In this document: positions 7,901 to 15,446 of the stretch, piece after piece | How positions within the stretch are numbered: the first letter of the stretch is position 1 | Layout of the letters: every line of letters starts with the position of its first letter | Assembly (NCBI GenBank): GCA_025058985.1 | Contig: JANXEB010000044.1 | Span: 1-32,201, forward strand | Length of the DNA: 32,201 nt | Origin: Candidatus Aenigmatarchaeota archaeon | Lineage (GTDB): Archaea > Aenigmatarchaeota > Aenigmatarchaeia > CG10238-14 > SpSt-28 | Reading direction: 5' to 3' | Position numbers and translations under genes: made by a program | The notes under the pieces: model-generated | Seen by the model: the letters and a program-made list of their open reading frames with translations, nothing else | What the model was told of the DNA's origin: nothing | Databases searched by the model: none

Positions 7901-10629
7901 CAATAGTTTTTGACAAATTTACTCCTTTTAAAACTTCTAAATTTATAATAAATATATCTAATGGTGTAAGTTTATATGAATTTAGAGCATTTGCTACTTT
8001 TCCAAGATTAGATTATTGTTATGTATTTTCTTACAAATTTTCTAATTTTACTAGAAGTGGTAATTATAGTGTTTTTTCAAACATACTAACAAAAGCTAAT
8101 GATTTAATTAAAATAAAAAATAAAACTTTTTTTGTAAAATTTGGATATCCTGTAATTACAATAACAGCTGATAGAGCAATGCTATCTGGACAAAATCAGA
8201 CTTATTATGTCTCTATTTTTGCTAGTAAAGGAGATTTAAGAAATTTAACTATTGAGTTTAATAGTGAAGATGAAAATTATATAAACATAACAGAAGGCGA
8301 AAAAAAACTAAAATTCATAGATGAAGTATTTTATAATAAATCAAGTGAGAAAATTTCTTGGAAAATAAAAGCTAAATTGTTTGGAGAATCTAATAAAACA
8401 ATTTTAACTTTTATAAATGTAACTTCTAATACATCTATGAGCTATAATAACTCTAGTGAATTTGATATAACAATATACCCATTTGATTTAGAACCACCTA
8501 CAATAAATAGTTTTCACTTTGAAATTAACTCAATTAAAACAAATAAATCTAATATAAACGATAATTTAATAATAGTTGCAAATGTAACTGACAGTATTTT
8601 TGTTAAAGAAGTTAATGCATCTATAGTTTATCCGAATGGAATTGAAAAAAACGTTAGTTTAACAAAATATGATAAAGATTTATTCATTTTTGAATTTTCA
8701 AAAACAGATAAAGATATACAAATAAACGAAAGTGGAAATTATTCAGTAAAAATATTTGCTGTAGATTTGAACACTAGCTCTAATATAGTTGAGAGTGAAG
8801 AAAGCAATTTTACTGTATATAGCAATTATACAATAGAACTTTTAACTCCATTTAGTTTTTTCAATAGAGGAGAAAAGATTGTTCTTGTAGTTAGAGATGT
8901 TAATAGATTCAAAGTAAATAATTCTAATATTACTATTTATTTAATAGATTCGGATAACCAAACAATAAATAAAACAAGCTTTATTAGTAGTAATGGAATT
9001 GTAGAATTTTTTTTAGATCCAAATTATAGTTTACAAACATATAAGCTTAATATAACAGCTATAAAATACAATAATTTTGGATTTAATTCAACATCTTTTA
9101 CATTAACAAACTTATTGAAAATAAAAATACTAATACCTTCTGAAGGATTAACATTAGATCCTGGAAAAACTATTAAAAGTGTCGAAGGTTTACCAAGAGC
9201 AAAAATTTATAATTATAGAGAAGATAGAGAAATTAAAAATGCTATAGCAAATATTTTATGCTATGATATTAACTCAGTATTTACAATTTACAACGAAACA
9301 GAATTTTATTATAATGCTTGTGTAAGCGAAGCTAACGATACTTATAGCTTTTCTGGATGTGTTGATAGATGTTACTCTCCAAATAATTATGGTGCTAATT
9401 TTAATATAACAATTGTTGCATATGATAACTTTAACAATTCTGGATCATCTTTCGTTAATCTAAAAACAACTTCATTAACATTACCATCACCACCATCACC
9501 TGGAATAACTGGTGGAATAGGTATAGCTCCAAATGTTTCATGTATTTGTGAAAAAGACATTGCTAGAGGTTGTGGGATAAGTCCTTGTAGATATAATGAA
9601 ATGTATTTTGAAAGAATTGGTTGTAATCAATATTGTTCTCCAAATCAAACATTTTATTGTAAATTTTCTCCAGAATGTAATATTTCTTATTCAATAAGTT
9701 TTAAAGGAAATGAAACTAGAATATATATTGCAAGCGGGACTAACAGAACAATTTTTGCAAAAGTTGAAAATAATGGATATTCTAGATTAAAAATAAAGCT
9801 ATTTTATTCAATAAATTGTATTAATTGTGCTGTTTATGCAACAAACGAAAGTATTTTGGAAATAAATCCGGGGGAAGAAAAAGAATTGTCGTTCATAATA
9901 AATCCATTTTTAAACTCTACTACTGGAGAATATATATTTACTTTATTCTCTGAATCAGAGTATTTAACTAGTAGAGAATCTATAACTATAGTAGTTAATG
10001 AAAATGATGAAATAAAAATATTAAAGAATTTAAAAGAAGAAATAAAAAACTTAGAGAAAATTTATAACGAGTATAAAAATTTTGGAATAAGTTTAAAGAA
10101 AAGTTTTGAAGAGCTAAATAGTATTTTAAAAAGTGGGGAAAAAGCGATAGAAGAAAATTCACTTGAAAAATTAATTGATGTTAATGCTAATATGAAAAGA
10201 AAAATAGAAGAAATGAAGAAAGAAATTTCAGAAAAATATTTGTTGTTTGTATTATCAAAATTCAAATATGTTATAATATTATTATCAATAACAGCATTTT
10301 CTTCAATATACTTAATATTAGAAGTTATAGTTCCATACTTTAAAATAACAAGAGAAATTAGTTATTTGGCAAGTAAAGAAAAAGAACTAGTCAATGCAAG
10401 AAAAGAAAGCGAAGAACAATATTTTAAAAGAAAAATTTCAGAAAAAGCTTTTTATGATATGATGATAAAATACCAATCAGAAATATTAAAAATAAGAGGA
10501 AAAATAAAAGAGTTAAACATAATTAGAAAAAATTTATTGAGAGAAGCACTAAAAGCAAAAACATTCATTGATTTCTTGAAAAAAATGAATATAATGAAGT
10601 ATTTGAAATATCGTAAGAAAAAGGTATAG
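4897..10629 (+). CDS. giant N-glycosylation-site-rich surface protein with C-terminal membrane anchor
   Basis: 1910 residues. A signal peptide or first membrane segment lies at about 10-25 (WIILIFLLIQFSYSQ). The next ~1500 residues are beta-strand-like and packed with Asn-X-Ser/Thr sequons, as expected for repeated Ig-like/CARDB-like extracellular modules. At about 908-1035 is a stretch that resembles an F5/8-type-C (discoidin, carbohydrate-binding) domain: LGGSNANFSIDNNNNTAWIT, then LIVNLRSIFPVGKIELLWFG, ending in YEFRAFA. A Pro-rich hinge (LPSPPSPGITGG, about 1528-1540) and a Cys-rich segment (about 1549-1600) follow. Then come a coiled coil (about 1705-1785), one membrane helix (about 1789-1815) and a ~95-residue basic, coiled-coil cytoplasmic tail. 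It is probably an adhesin or S-layer-like protein. The ATG at 4897 lies inside the upstream fusion gene (43-base overlap); I see no better start ahead of the signal peptide. The 3' end overlaps the convergent nuclease gene by 65 bases. Confidence 0.8.
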   Translation: MEGISTERNYWIILIFLLIQFSYSQIANLIIYPTQIYECIKFNRSSICNLTNIVTNDTLYEYLDITDSSSRKFGRINVSFFNLSIPHHWINVLRIYIKMRSDDYELMFGQHPTPLGNNEKDECYIAISENSTGIFIYSYVLTPSYISCKNFSNISLFIQEFEVTSFLNHINKIRSSAISWRGYDENDLRVGLAIDFIHIIVNYFNLTFSNWNLSKSEINRGELVNIHALFNITDVNHTFLIITTPLGEIVVLNRSYAGISNISLYLYWVNYTFNSFERTYKIAGIYSFGPIFVNNSFGGYNATFPKLNLTLWSFPMIERIFPEDYYIYVNENINILCAVSDNTTLYPLSRQPVRFWIDGSADDFNRTTNESGIATRGFLSSSVGNRTIDCEVFGNISSYYKQNLILRQNKSSTWVKVLELSAIPKLNKTTNIKVREPIRIFVNITNASFIKNVNAAINYLKINSSGSFNIIEFYNLTFSRTYAPDLQEYCLDYIPNSSGLYNVYITTEANQRTAFNSTSFFVDFGRIEIDVEFPKNKLLINQTFFAKIKFKAIDGDVLNINASLNSSNYSRLQLNNDVFFNSLFNLSSGETFTINKFWNLTSNDFGSVLLNITAIPSNGTYNSTSFNISIIGFETFILNKTLDFGNSTTIKAVIEKDSNATIIENVYLITKFFNITDYNTIELTNLKIDMQHIGIESNKYIFSTTFIPPRSGNYSGVISLNLTSTIITNSTENFNVSFGTSKISFLIPFYYVLTNQTFNITAIAEALNGDLWNVSFNLTIFDQKTINITENENFFHGKNIFIKNGSKYFEKWLAFSNNSGLNRMIVSLVSLYSNSSADESFEIIEPLEMEIENNQTYIDEFSNLIVPVVGNASEVNVNFTIFKAFDSGVESFLAKTVTIKNVIDCNIEIETGNVALLEKGSSAFSLGGSNANFSIDNNNNTAWITFSKDYLIVNLRSIFPVGKIELLWFGPSNSFANISYINENNEIIILEKNILIPTSLSTIVFDKFTPFKTSKFIINISNGVSLYEFRAFATFPRLDYCYVFSYKFSNFTRSGNYSVFSNILTKANDLIKIKNKTFFVKFGYPVITITADRAMLSGQNQTYYVSIFASKGDLRNLTIEFNSEDENYINITEGEKKLKFIDEVFYNKSSEKISWKIKAKLFGESNKTILTFINVTSNTSMSYNNSSEFDITIYPFDLEPPTINSFHFEINSIKTNKSNINDNLIIVANVTDSIFVKEVNASIVYPNGIEKNVSLTKYDKDLFIFEFSKTDKDIQINESGNYSVKIFAVDLNTSSNIVESEESNFTVYSNYTIELLTPFSFFNRGEKIVLVVRDVNRFKVNNSNITIYLIDSDNQTINKTSFISSNGIVEFFLDPNYSLQTYKLNITAIKYNNFGFNSTSFTLTNLLKIKILIPSEGLTLDPGKTIKSVEGLPRAKIYNYREDREIKNAIANILCYDINSVFTIYNETEFYYNACVSEANDTYSFSGCVDRCYSPNNYGANFNITIVAYDNFNNSGSSFVNLKTTSLTLPSPPSPGITGGIGIAPNVSCICEKDIARGCGISPCRYNEMYFERIGCNQYCSPNQTFYCKFSPECNISYSISFKGNETRIYIASGTNRTIFAKVENNGYSRLKIKLFYSINCINCAVYATNESILEINPGEEKELSFIINPFLNSTTGEYIFTLFSESEYLTSRESITIVVNENDEIKILKNLKEEIKNLEKIYNEYKNFGISLKKSFEELNSILKSGEKAIEENSLEKLIDVNANMKRKIEEMKKEISEKYLLFVLSKFKYVIILLSITAFSSIYLILEVIVPYFKITREISYLASKEKELVNARKESEEQYFKRKISEKAFYDMMIKYQSEILKIRGKIKELNIIRKNLLREALKAKTFIDFLKKMNIMKYLKYRKKKV

Positions 10630-11512
10630 CTTCTATACCTAAATTTTTTTCTATTTCTTTACAAAATTCATATACAAATCCGTGCACAACATAAATCTTT
10701 TTTGGACTAACTTCTACAATATAATCTAAAAGTTGATAAAAATCACAATGATCGGATAAAGGTAATGACTTAATTCCAAAATCTCTTGTTAAAGACCAAC
10801 CAGTAAAAACTATTGAGTTTTCATCTCCAATAAATTTACTTATAAGAGAAGTTGGTCTGACAATTATATTTGTCTTCTCTTCTGTAAACTTTATATCAAT
10901 ACCAAAATTTTTATAAACATCACAATAAGTTTTAACAGATTTTGTCACAGTTGGTTCTATTCCAATCATGTTTAAAATTTTGACAATGTCTTGAGCTTTA
11001 CCAAGTTGATAACCAAACAAACTAAAATTATTTTCATTATTAAAAATTTTTTCTAACTCAGAAATAATTTCCTCAACTGATGGAAACTTATATATTGGTA
11101 AGCCATAAGTAGATTCCATTATTAAAATATCAGCATTTTTTACTCTGTATTTACCTGCTGTTAAACCGAATGTTTTAATATCTCCACTGTAAAGAATCGA
11201 AAGTCCATCAAATTCCAAAAAAATTTGTGAAGAACCTAGAATGTGACCAGCTTCTAAAAATTCTACAGAAAAATCATCAAAATTTATTTTTTTACCAATT
11301 TTAACAATATTTGCTTTAAAACTAGGGTTTTTAGCTTTTATTAATTCAAAAGTTTCTTGAGTACAAAATGGTTCATCAACTATTATTTCGGGTAAATGAT
11401 CTTCATGTGCATGAGAAATAAAAGAAAAAGACTCAGAAATTGTCGGATCAAGAAAAACTTTTTTATCATTCGCTTTTATACAAATATTGTTCTTTCTAAT
11501 TATTTCAATCAT
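10565..11512 (-). CDS. metallo-beta-lactamase-fold exonuclease-like protein (YSH1/COG1236 type)
   Basis: 315 residues, cytosolic. It has the zinc-ligand set of the MBL fold: HAHEDH (34-39), the GHILGSSQ motif with His90, LYSGD with Asp111, SDHCDF (Asp254/His255), and VVHG with His277. The central YGYQLGKAQ-like stretch (FSLFGYQLGKAQDI) and STYGLP are typical of the exonuclease-like MBL proteins related to mRNA 3'-end processing factors and to ligase-associated DNA exonucleases. At 315 residues it is about the size of the latter and shorter than full beta-CASP enzymes with KH domains. The target (RNA or DNA) cannot be decided here. The start overlaps the stop of the upstream 97-residue gene by 8 bases (same operon), and the 3' end overlaps the surface-protein gene on the other strand. 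Confidence 0.82.
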   Translation of the reverse strand: MIEIIRKNNICIKANDKKVFLDPTISESFSFISHAHEDHLPEIIVDEPFCTQETFELIKAKNPSFKANIVKIGKKINFDDFSVEFLEAGHILGSSQIFLEFDGLSILYSGDIKTFGLTAGKYRVKNADILIMESTYGLPIYKFPSVEEIISELEKIFNNENNFSLFGYQLGKAQDIVKILNMIGIEPTVTKSVKTYCDVYKNFGIDIKFTEEKTNIIVRPTSLISKFIGDENSIVFTGWSLTRDFGIKSLPLSDHCDFYQLLDYIVEVSPKKIYVVHGFVYEFCKEIEKNLGIEAIPFSYDISNTSLYSFFSRNQ

Positions 11513-11798
11513 TAAATAAATTTTCTTCTTTTTTTAATTCATCATTCCAAACTTTAATATCTTCTTTATTTTCTGTTTCAACTAGTAAAAATTTTCCTTT
11601 TTCTTTCAAAGGAAAGATAAAAAAAGATTTTATTTGGTTCTTAGAATTTTTCAAAACTATTTTTTGTTTGTTTTCACTAATTTTAAAATCATCCAAGTTT
11701 CTATAATCATAAATAACATAAAAGCCTCTTTCAACAAGATTTCTAACTTCTATTTTTCCTTTTTTTGTTTTAGTTATCACTGATAAAGGAAAAACCAT
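11505..11798 (-). CDS. small protein of unknown function
   Basis: 97 residues, highly charged, with alternating beta-strand-like segments (FYVIYDY, KIVLKN, FFIFPL, KFLLVET) and a helical acidic end (WNDELKKEENLFND). No signal peptide or membrane segment; family not recognised. It is the first gene of a two-gene operon with the MBL nuclease-like protein (8-base overlap) and faces away from the 23S gene, so its promoter shares the AT-rich stretch at about 11800-11860. A role as partner of the nuclease is only a guess. Confidence 0.6.
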   Translation of the reverse strand: MVFPLSVITKTKKGKIEVRNLVERGFYVIYDYRNLDDFKISENKQKIVLKNSKNQIKSFFIFPLKEKGKFLLVETENKEDIKVWNDELKKEENLFND

Positions 11799-11799
11799 A

Positions 11800-11877
11800 T
11801 TTAAAATTTATAAATACTTACTATATATATTTTTAGCTTTCGCAATGAAAGTATATATATCTGAATAAATGAAGATG
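11800..11877 (+). promoter_or_regulatory. probable promoter region of the 23S rRNA transcript
   Basis: Very AT-rich, with TATA-like elements at about 11806-11817 (ATTTATAAATAC) and 11849-11858 (AGTATATATA). The two TATATATA runs form arms of an inverted repeat around CTTTC-GCAAT-GAAAG, so the repeat could equally be an RNA hairpin in the leader. The divergent small gene starts at 11798 and must use the same region. The exact start site cannot be read from sequence. Confidence 0.35.
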
Positions 11878-11902
11878 TGGGTACCTTTTGAGCACGAATG
11901 AA

Positions 11903-11944
11903 ATCCTTAAGCAAAAGACTTAAGGATAGACATCGAAATCGATG
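11903..11944 (+). other. two hairpins in the 23S leader
   Basis: Two back-to-back perfect hairpins lie in the transcribed leader: a 9-bp stem ATCCTTAAG/CTTAAGGAT (11903-11911 with 11919-11927, 7-nt loop) and a 5-6-bp stem CATCGA/TCGATG (11931-11944). They are upstream of the long processing stem that begins at 12005. They may help leader folding or maturation; no box C/D or H/ACA signature was convincing. Confidence 0.4.
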
Positions 11945-13849
11945 AAAAAACAATATATTGAAAAAAAAATGAAAGACGAACTGTCTCTTTGAGATTAGCA
12001 GATGAGATGTCATAGGGTTATTTGGTAAAAAGGGTCTAGTGAAAGAACCCATGTGGTGGATAGCTTGGCTCGGGAGCCGAAGAAGGGTGTGGCAAGCTGC
12101 AGTAAGCGTGGGGTAGGTGCATGCAACCATTGATCCCACGATCCCCAAATGCGAATCGTGTACCGTTAAGGTACATTCCGTCAAGGAAAGGGAACGCCCC
12201 GAATTGAAGCATCTTAGTAGGGGTAGGAAAAGAAATCAAAAGAGATGCCGGGAGTAAAGGGCGACTGAAACCGGCAAAGGACAAACCAAATCCTTTGGCG
12301 ATAAGTCAAAGGAGATGTGGAGTTTGCTGGGGCATACGTCCTCCCTAACCTATCGACTCGAAGTCCGTTGGAAAACGGCACCATAGAGGGTGATAGACCT
12401 TGCTATAGATATAGCAAGGGTCGGATCCCGTAGAGGAAGATAGGAAGGGAGATGGTATGCTTCCGGAGTACCATTCCCTAGGTAGGGAGTGGGAAGCTGG
12501 GTGTTATCAGCATCCAATCCTAAATACTCCCCGAGTCCGATAGCGAACTAAGTATCGTGAGAGAAAGCTGAAAAGAACCCCGAAAGGGGGGTGAAAAGAG
12601 CTTGAAACCACATGGGGATAGTCAGTACTGGTGAGAAAGGGCTAGAAGCCCATCATCAGTACGTCCGTTTCGTAGAATGGGGCAGGGAGTTTATCCCAGT
12701 GGTGAGGCTAAATACCTTAAAGGTATGGAGCCTTAGCGAAAGCAAAGGTATGTAGCTCGAAAAGAGCGTGATACCGGGTACGAAAGTGCCTAAATCACTG
12801 GGATAAGACCAGAAACCTTAAGAGTTTTTCTCTTAAGGCTGGTAGCCAGGTGATCTATTCCCTGCTAGGTCGAAGCCCCTCTAACGAGGGGTGGAGGACC
12901 GCTACCGGTGGTGAGACCCAATCCCTCGGGTGAGCAGGGAATAGGGGTGAAAAGCCTAACGAACCTGGTAATAGCTGGTTTCCCCTGAAATGGACCGCAG
13001 TTCAGCCTCACCGGAGATTTGTTAGAGGGTAAAGCTACCGATTGGAAAGCCAAGGGTCGAAAGACCCAGCTTTCCTGTCGAACTCAGAACCTCTAACAAT
13101 CGAAGAAGGTGGGAGTGAGGGTAGGGGGGAAAGCTCCTTACCCAAGAGGGGAACAACCCAGACCCGTGTTAAGGCGCCTAAATGGAAGCTAAGTGATGAA
13201 GGGAGTGGAACTCCTTAGACAGTGGGGCTGTAGGCCTAGAAGTAGCCATCAGCTAAGAAGTGTGTAACAACTTACCCACCGAGGAGTTCTGCACCGAAAA
13301 TGGAAGGCACTAAGCTTCCTGCCGATACACGGGTTGCGATGCTGTATAGCATCGCAAGGTAAGGGGGCATTCAGGTAGGTGAGAAGTTGGGGTGTAAACT
13401 CCAATGGACCTGCCTGAAATGCAGATCCTGCCGAGAGTAACAGCATAACCGGGTGAAAATCCCGGCCACCTAAACCCCAAGGGTTTGCCGGCAATGTAAA
13501 TCAGCCGGCAGTTAGTCCTACCCTAAGGTGTTGGTTAACCTACAACACCGATTAGGGAAACCGGTTAATATTCCGGTACGCCTATCATAGAAGTGGCAAC
13601 ACAAGCTCATCTCCCGACACCTTGGGATATCGGCACGCAAGCTAAATCCATAAGCCCACGGAGTCTCGTAATGAGGAGAAGTGGGTAAAGGGGTGATGGG
13701 CTCTGCGTATGCAGAGTTGCCGAAATTCCTGGGGTCGCTGAAAAAGGAGATGAGAACGATTGATAGGCTAGGTACCGAGAACCGACACAGGTGGGGTTCC
13801 TGAGAAGGGAACGGTGGGTCGGGAGAACCATCCCCAAGGAACTCGGCAA

Positions 13850-13998
13850 ATAGTTGTGAGGGAAAATTTATTTGATCATGCCGAAGAAGAAGGAAGAGAA
13901 AAAGGGAAAGGAAGAAGAAAAACAATAGAAAACTTTTATTTCAAGCTTCAGAAATCACTACCAACTTTTTTCATTTTTTATCCCTCACACTAGTCGAA
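13850..13998 (+). other. rRNA intron 1 (149 nt, BHB-type) in 23S just before helix 62
   Basis: It interrupts the conserved run ACTCGGCAA|ATTGGCTCCGTAACTT. BHB core: exon CGGC 13844-13847 pairs with intron GTCG 13993-13996 (one G-U). The 5' bulge is AAA 13848-13850 and the 3' bulge AAA 13997-13999. The intron helix is TAGT 13851-13854 with ACTA 13989-13992 plus GTGAGGGA 13856-13863 with TCCCTCAC 13981-13988, with one bulged T between. Cutting after the second base of each bulge joins CGGCAA to ATTGG, the expected archaeal sequence. The insert is AT-rich, unlike the rRNA around it. It holds a purine-rich tract and a 16-codon open frame but no homing-endonuclease gene. The exact cut sites are inferred. 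Confidence 0.85.
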
Positions 13999-14617
13999 AT
14001 TGGCTCCGTAACTTCGGGAGAAGGAGTGCCTGTGGTCTCTAACCAATGGTAGAATAAATCTCTGCTATTGGGGTGGGACCATAGGTCGCAGTGACAAGGT
14101 CCAGGCGACTGTTTAACAAAAACGCAGGAGACCGCTAGTCTGAAAAAGATGTGTACGGTCTCTGAGGCCTGCCCAGTACGGGTGTGTGAAACCGGGTTTC
14201 AACCCGGCTAAGCCCCCGTAAACGGCGGCGGTAACTCTGACCGTCGTAAAGTAGCGTAATCCCTTGTCGCTTAATTGGCGACCCGCTTGAATGGCTTAAC
14301 GACTTGGACACTGTCTCGGGGATGGACCCGGTGAAATCGTCTTTCCGGTGTATAGACCGGAGACCCCCTGTGGGAAATGTAGACCCCGTAGAGCTTTACT
14401 GCAGCCTGGTGCTGCCGTATAATTTCTGCTACATAGAGTAGCTGGGACTCGTTACTAGACGTAGGCTTCGGCTGAAGTCGAGAGGAAGGTGTAACACCAG
14501 CTAGCGGAGATTATACGGCTTACCCTTTAAGGGGACAACACTAGGTGGGCAGTTCGGCTGGGGCGGCACTCCCTTGAAAAGATATCAAGGGAGCCCTAAG
14601 CTCAGCTCACCCTGGTC

Positions 14618-14705
14618 ATCTCTAGAAGCTTAAGTGAATTATCCGCTCCGGTTTGAGATAAAAATGAAAGGAGAGGTAGCTTATGAATGCTTCTAGAGAC
14701 CAGAA
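14618..14705 (+). other. rRNA intron 2 (88 nt, BHB-type) in 23S helix 84 loop
   Basis: It interrupts the hairpin normally reading CCCTGGTC-GGAAATCAGGG. BHB core: exon CTGG 14612-14615 pairs perfectly with intron CCAG 14700-14703. Bulges are TCA 14616-14618 and AAA 14704-14706. The intron helix is 11 perfect pairs, 14619-14629 with 14689-14699. Cutting after the second base of each bulge yields CCCTGGTC|AGAAATCAGGGG, the expected length with one base changed. The exon side beyond the core pairs poorly, so this is a relaxed hBH-type element. By counting from the P-loop, the site is near E. coli 2306/2307. No open frame of note inside. Confidence 0.85.
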
Positions 14706-14876
14706 AGAAATCAGGGGTAGAGTGTAAACGCAAAAGCTGGGCTGATTGGTTTCCGAACACAAGGAAATCAACCGCGAAAGCGTGGGTTAGCGATACTGTA
14801 ACTCCTACTGATAGGGGTTACAGGTATCGGAAAAGCTACCTCGGGGATAATGGGCCCGTGGCCGGTGAAAGTCCAT

Positions 14877-14912
14877 ATGTCTCTATTGGGGTCTACAATA
14901 GTGACAGGACAA
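14877..14912 (+). other. rRNA mini-intron 3 (36 nt, BHB-type) in 23S helix 89 terminal loop
   Basis: It interrupts GTCCAT|ATCGAC in the helix 89 loop (about E. coli 2477/2478). BHB core: exon GTCC 14871-14874 pairs perfectly with intron GGAC 14907-14910. Bulges are ATA 14875-14877 and AAA 14911-14913. The intron helix is TGTCTCTATTG 14878-14888 with CAATAGTGACA 14896-14906, ten pairs and one T-T mismatch, closed by a 7-nt loop (14889-14895). Cutting after the second base of each bulge restores the helix 89 loop sequence exactly as expected. At 36 nt it is in the size range of archaeal tRNA introns rather than of known rRNA introns. Confidence 0.85.
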
Positions 14913-15011
14913 ATCGACCCGGCGCGTTGGTGCGTCGTTGTCGGCTCCGCCTCTCCTGGCCGTGCAGCAGCGGCCAAGGGTGCAGGTGCCCACTGATTAA
15001 AAGGCGACGCT

Positions 15012-15045
<34 letters not shown>

Positions 15046-15381
15046 ACTATCTACAGGGGGTGCAGGTGGTCTGACCGGAAGCATCTCTAAGTACGAAAGG
15101 AACGGAGATGCGGCACCTCTGGTGTACCGGCTGTTAATTGCATGCCGGGTAGCCACGTGCTTATGGATAAGTCCTGAAGGCATCTAAGGACGAAGCCATC
15201 CGGGAAAATAGACCACCGTCTTCTTACTACTGGCAACAGTAGTAAGAGGAGAAGAGCTGCTATAGACGATGGCGTTGATGGGGTGGTGGTGTACGTGTGG
15301 AGGTTTCGACCAACACACTTAGCCTACCACTCCCAATCGCTCAATCACTAGACCCTTATAGTCAAATAACCCTATGACATC

Positions 15382-15446
15382 TTTTTATAAGAAATTCCGT
15401 TCTCCAATTGGAGCATAGATATTAGAAAAGATGATATTGAAAAACT
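15382..15446 (+). terminator. 23S trailer with possible oligo-T terminator
   Basis: Just after the processing stem is a T5 run (15382-15386), which could serve as an archaeal terminator. The rest, up to the convergent trm56 stop at 15447, has no gene and no strong hairpin. Another T6 run lies inside the end of trm56 (about 15457-15462). Confidence 0.3.

Noticed and set aside
11821..11860. Inverted TATATATA repeat as a mobile-element end or terminator
   Set aside because: No element or target-site duplication is seen; the AT-rich arms are better explained as promoter/leader sequence.
13850..13998. LAGLIDADG homing endonuclease in intron 1
   Set aside because: The intron is 149 nt with only a 16-codon frame; nothing like an endonuclease is encoded.
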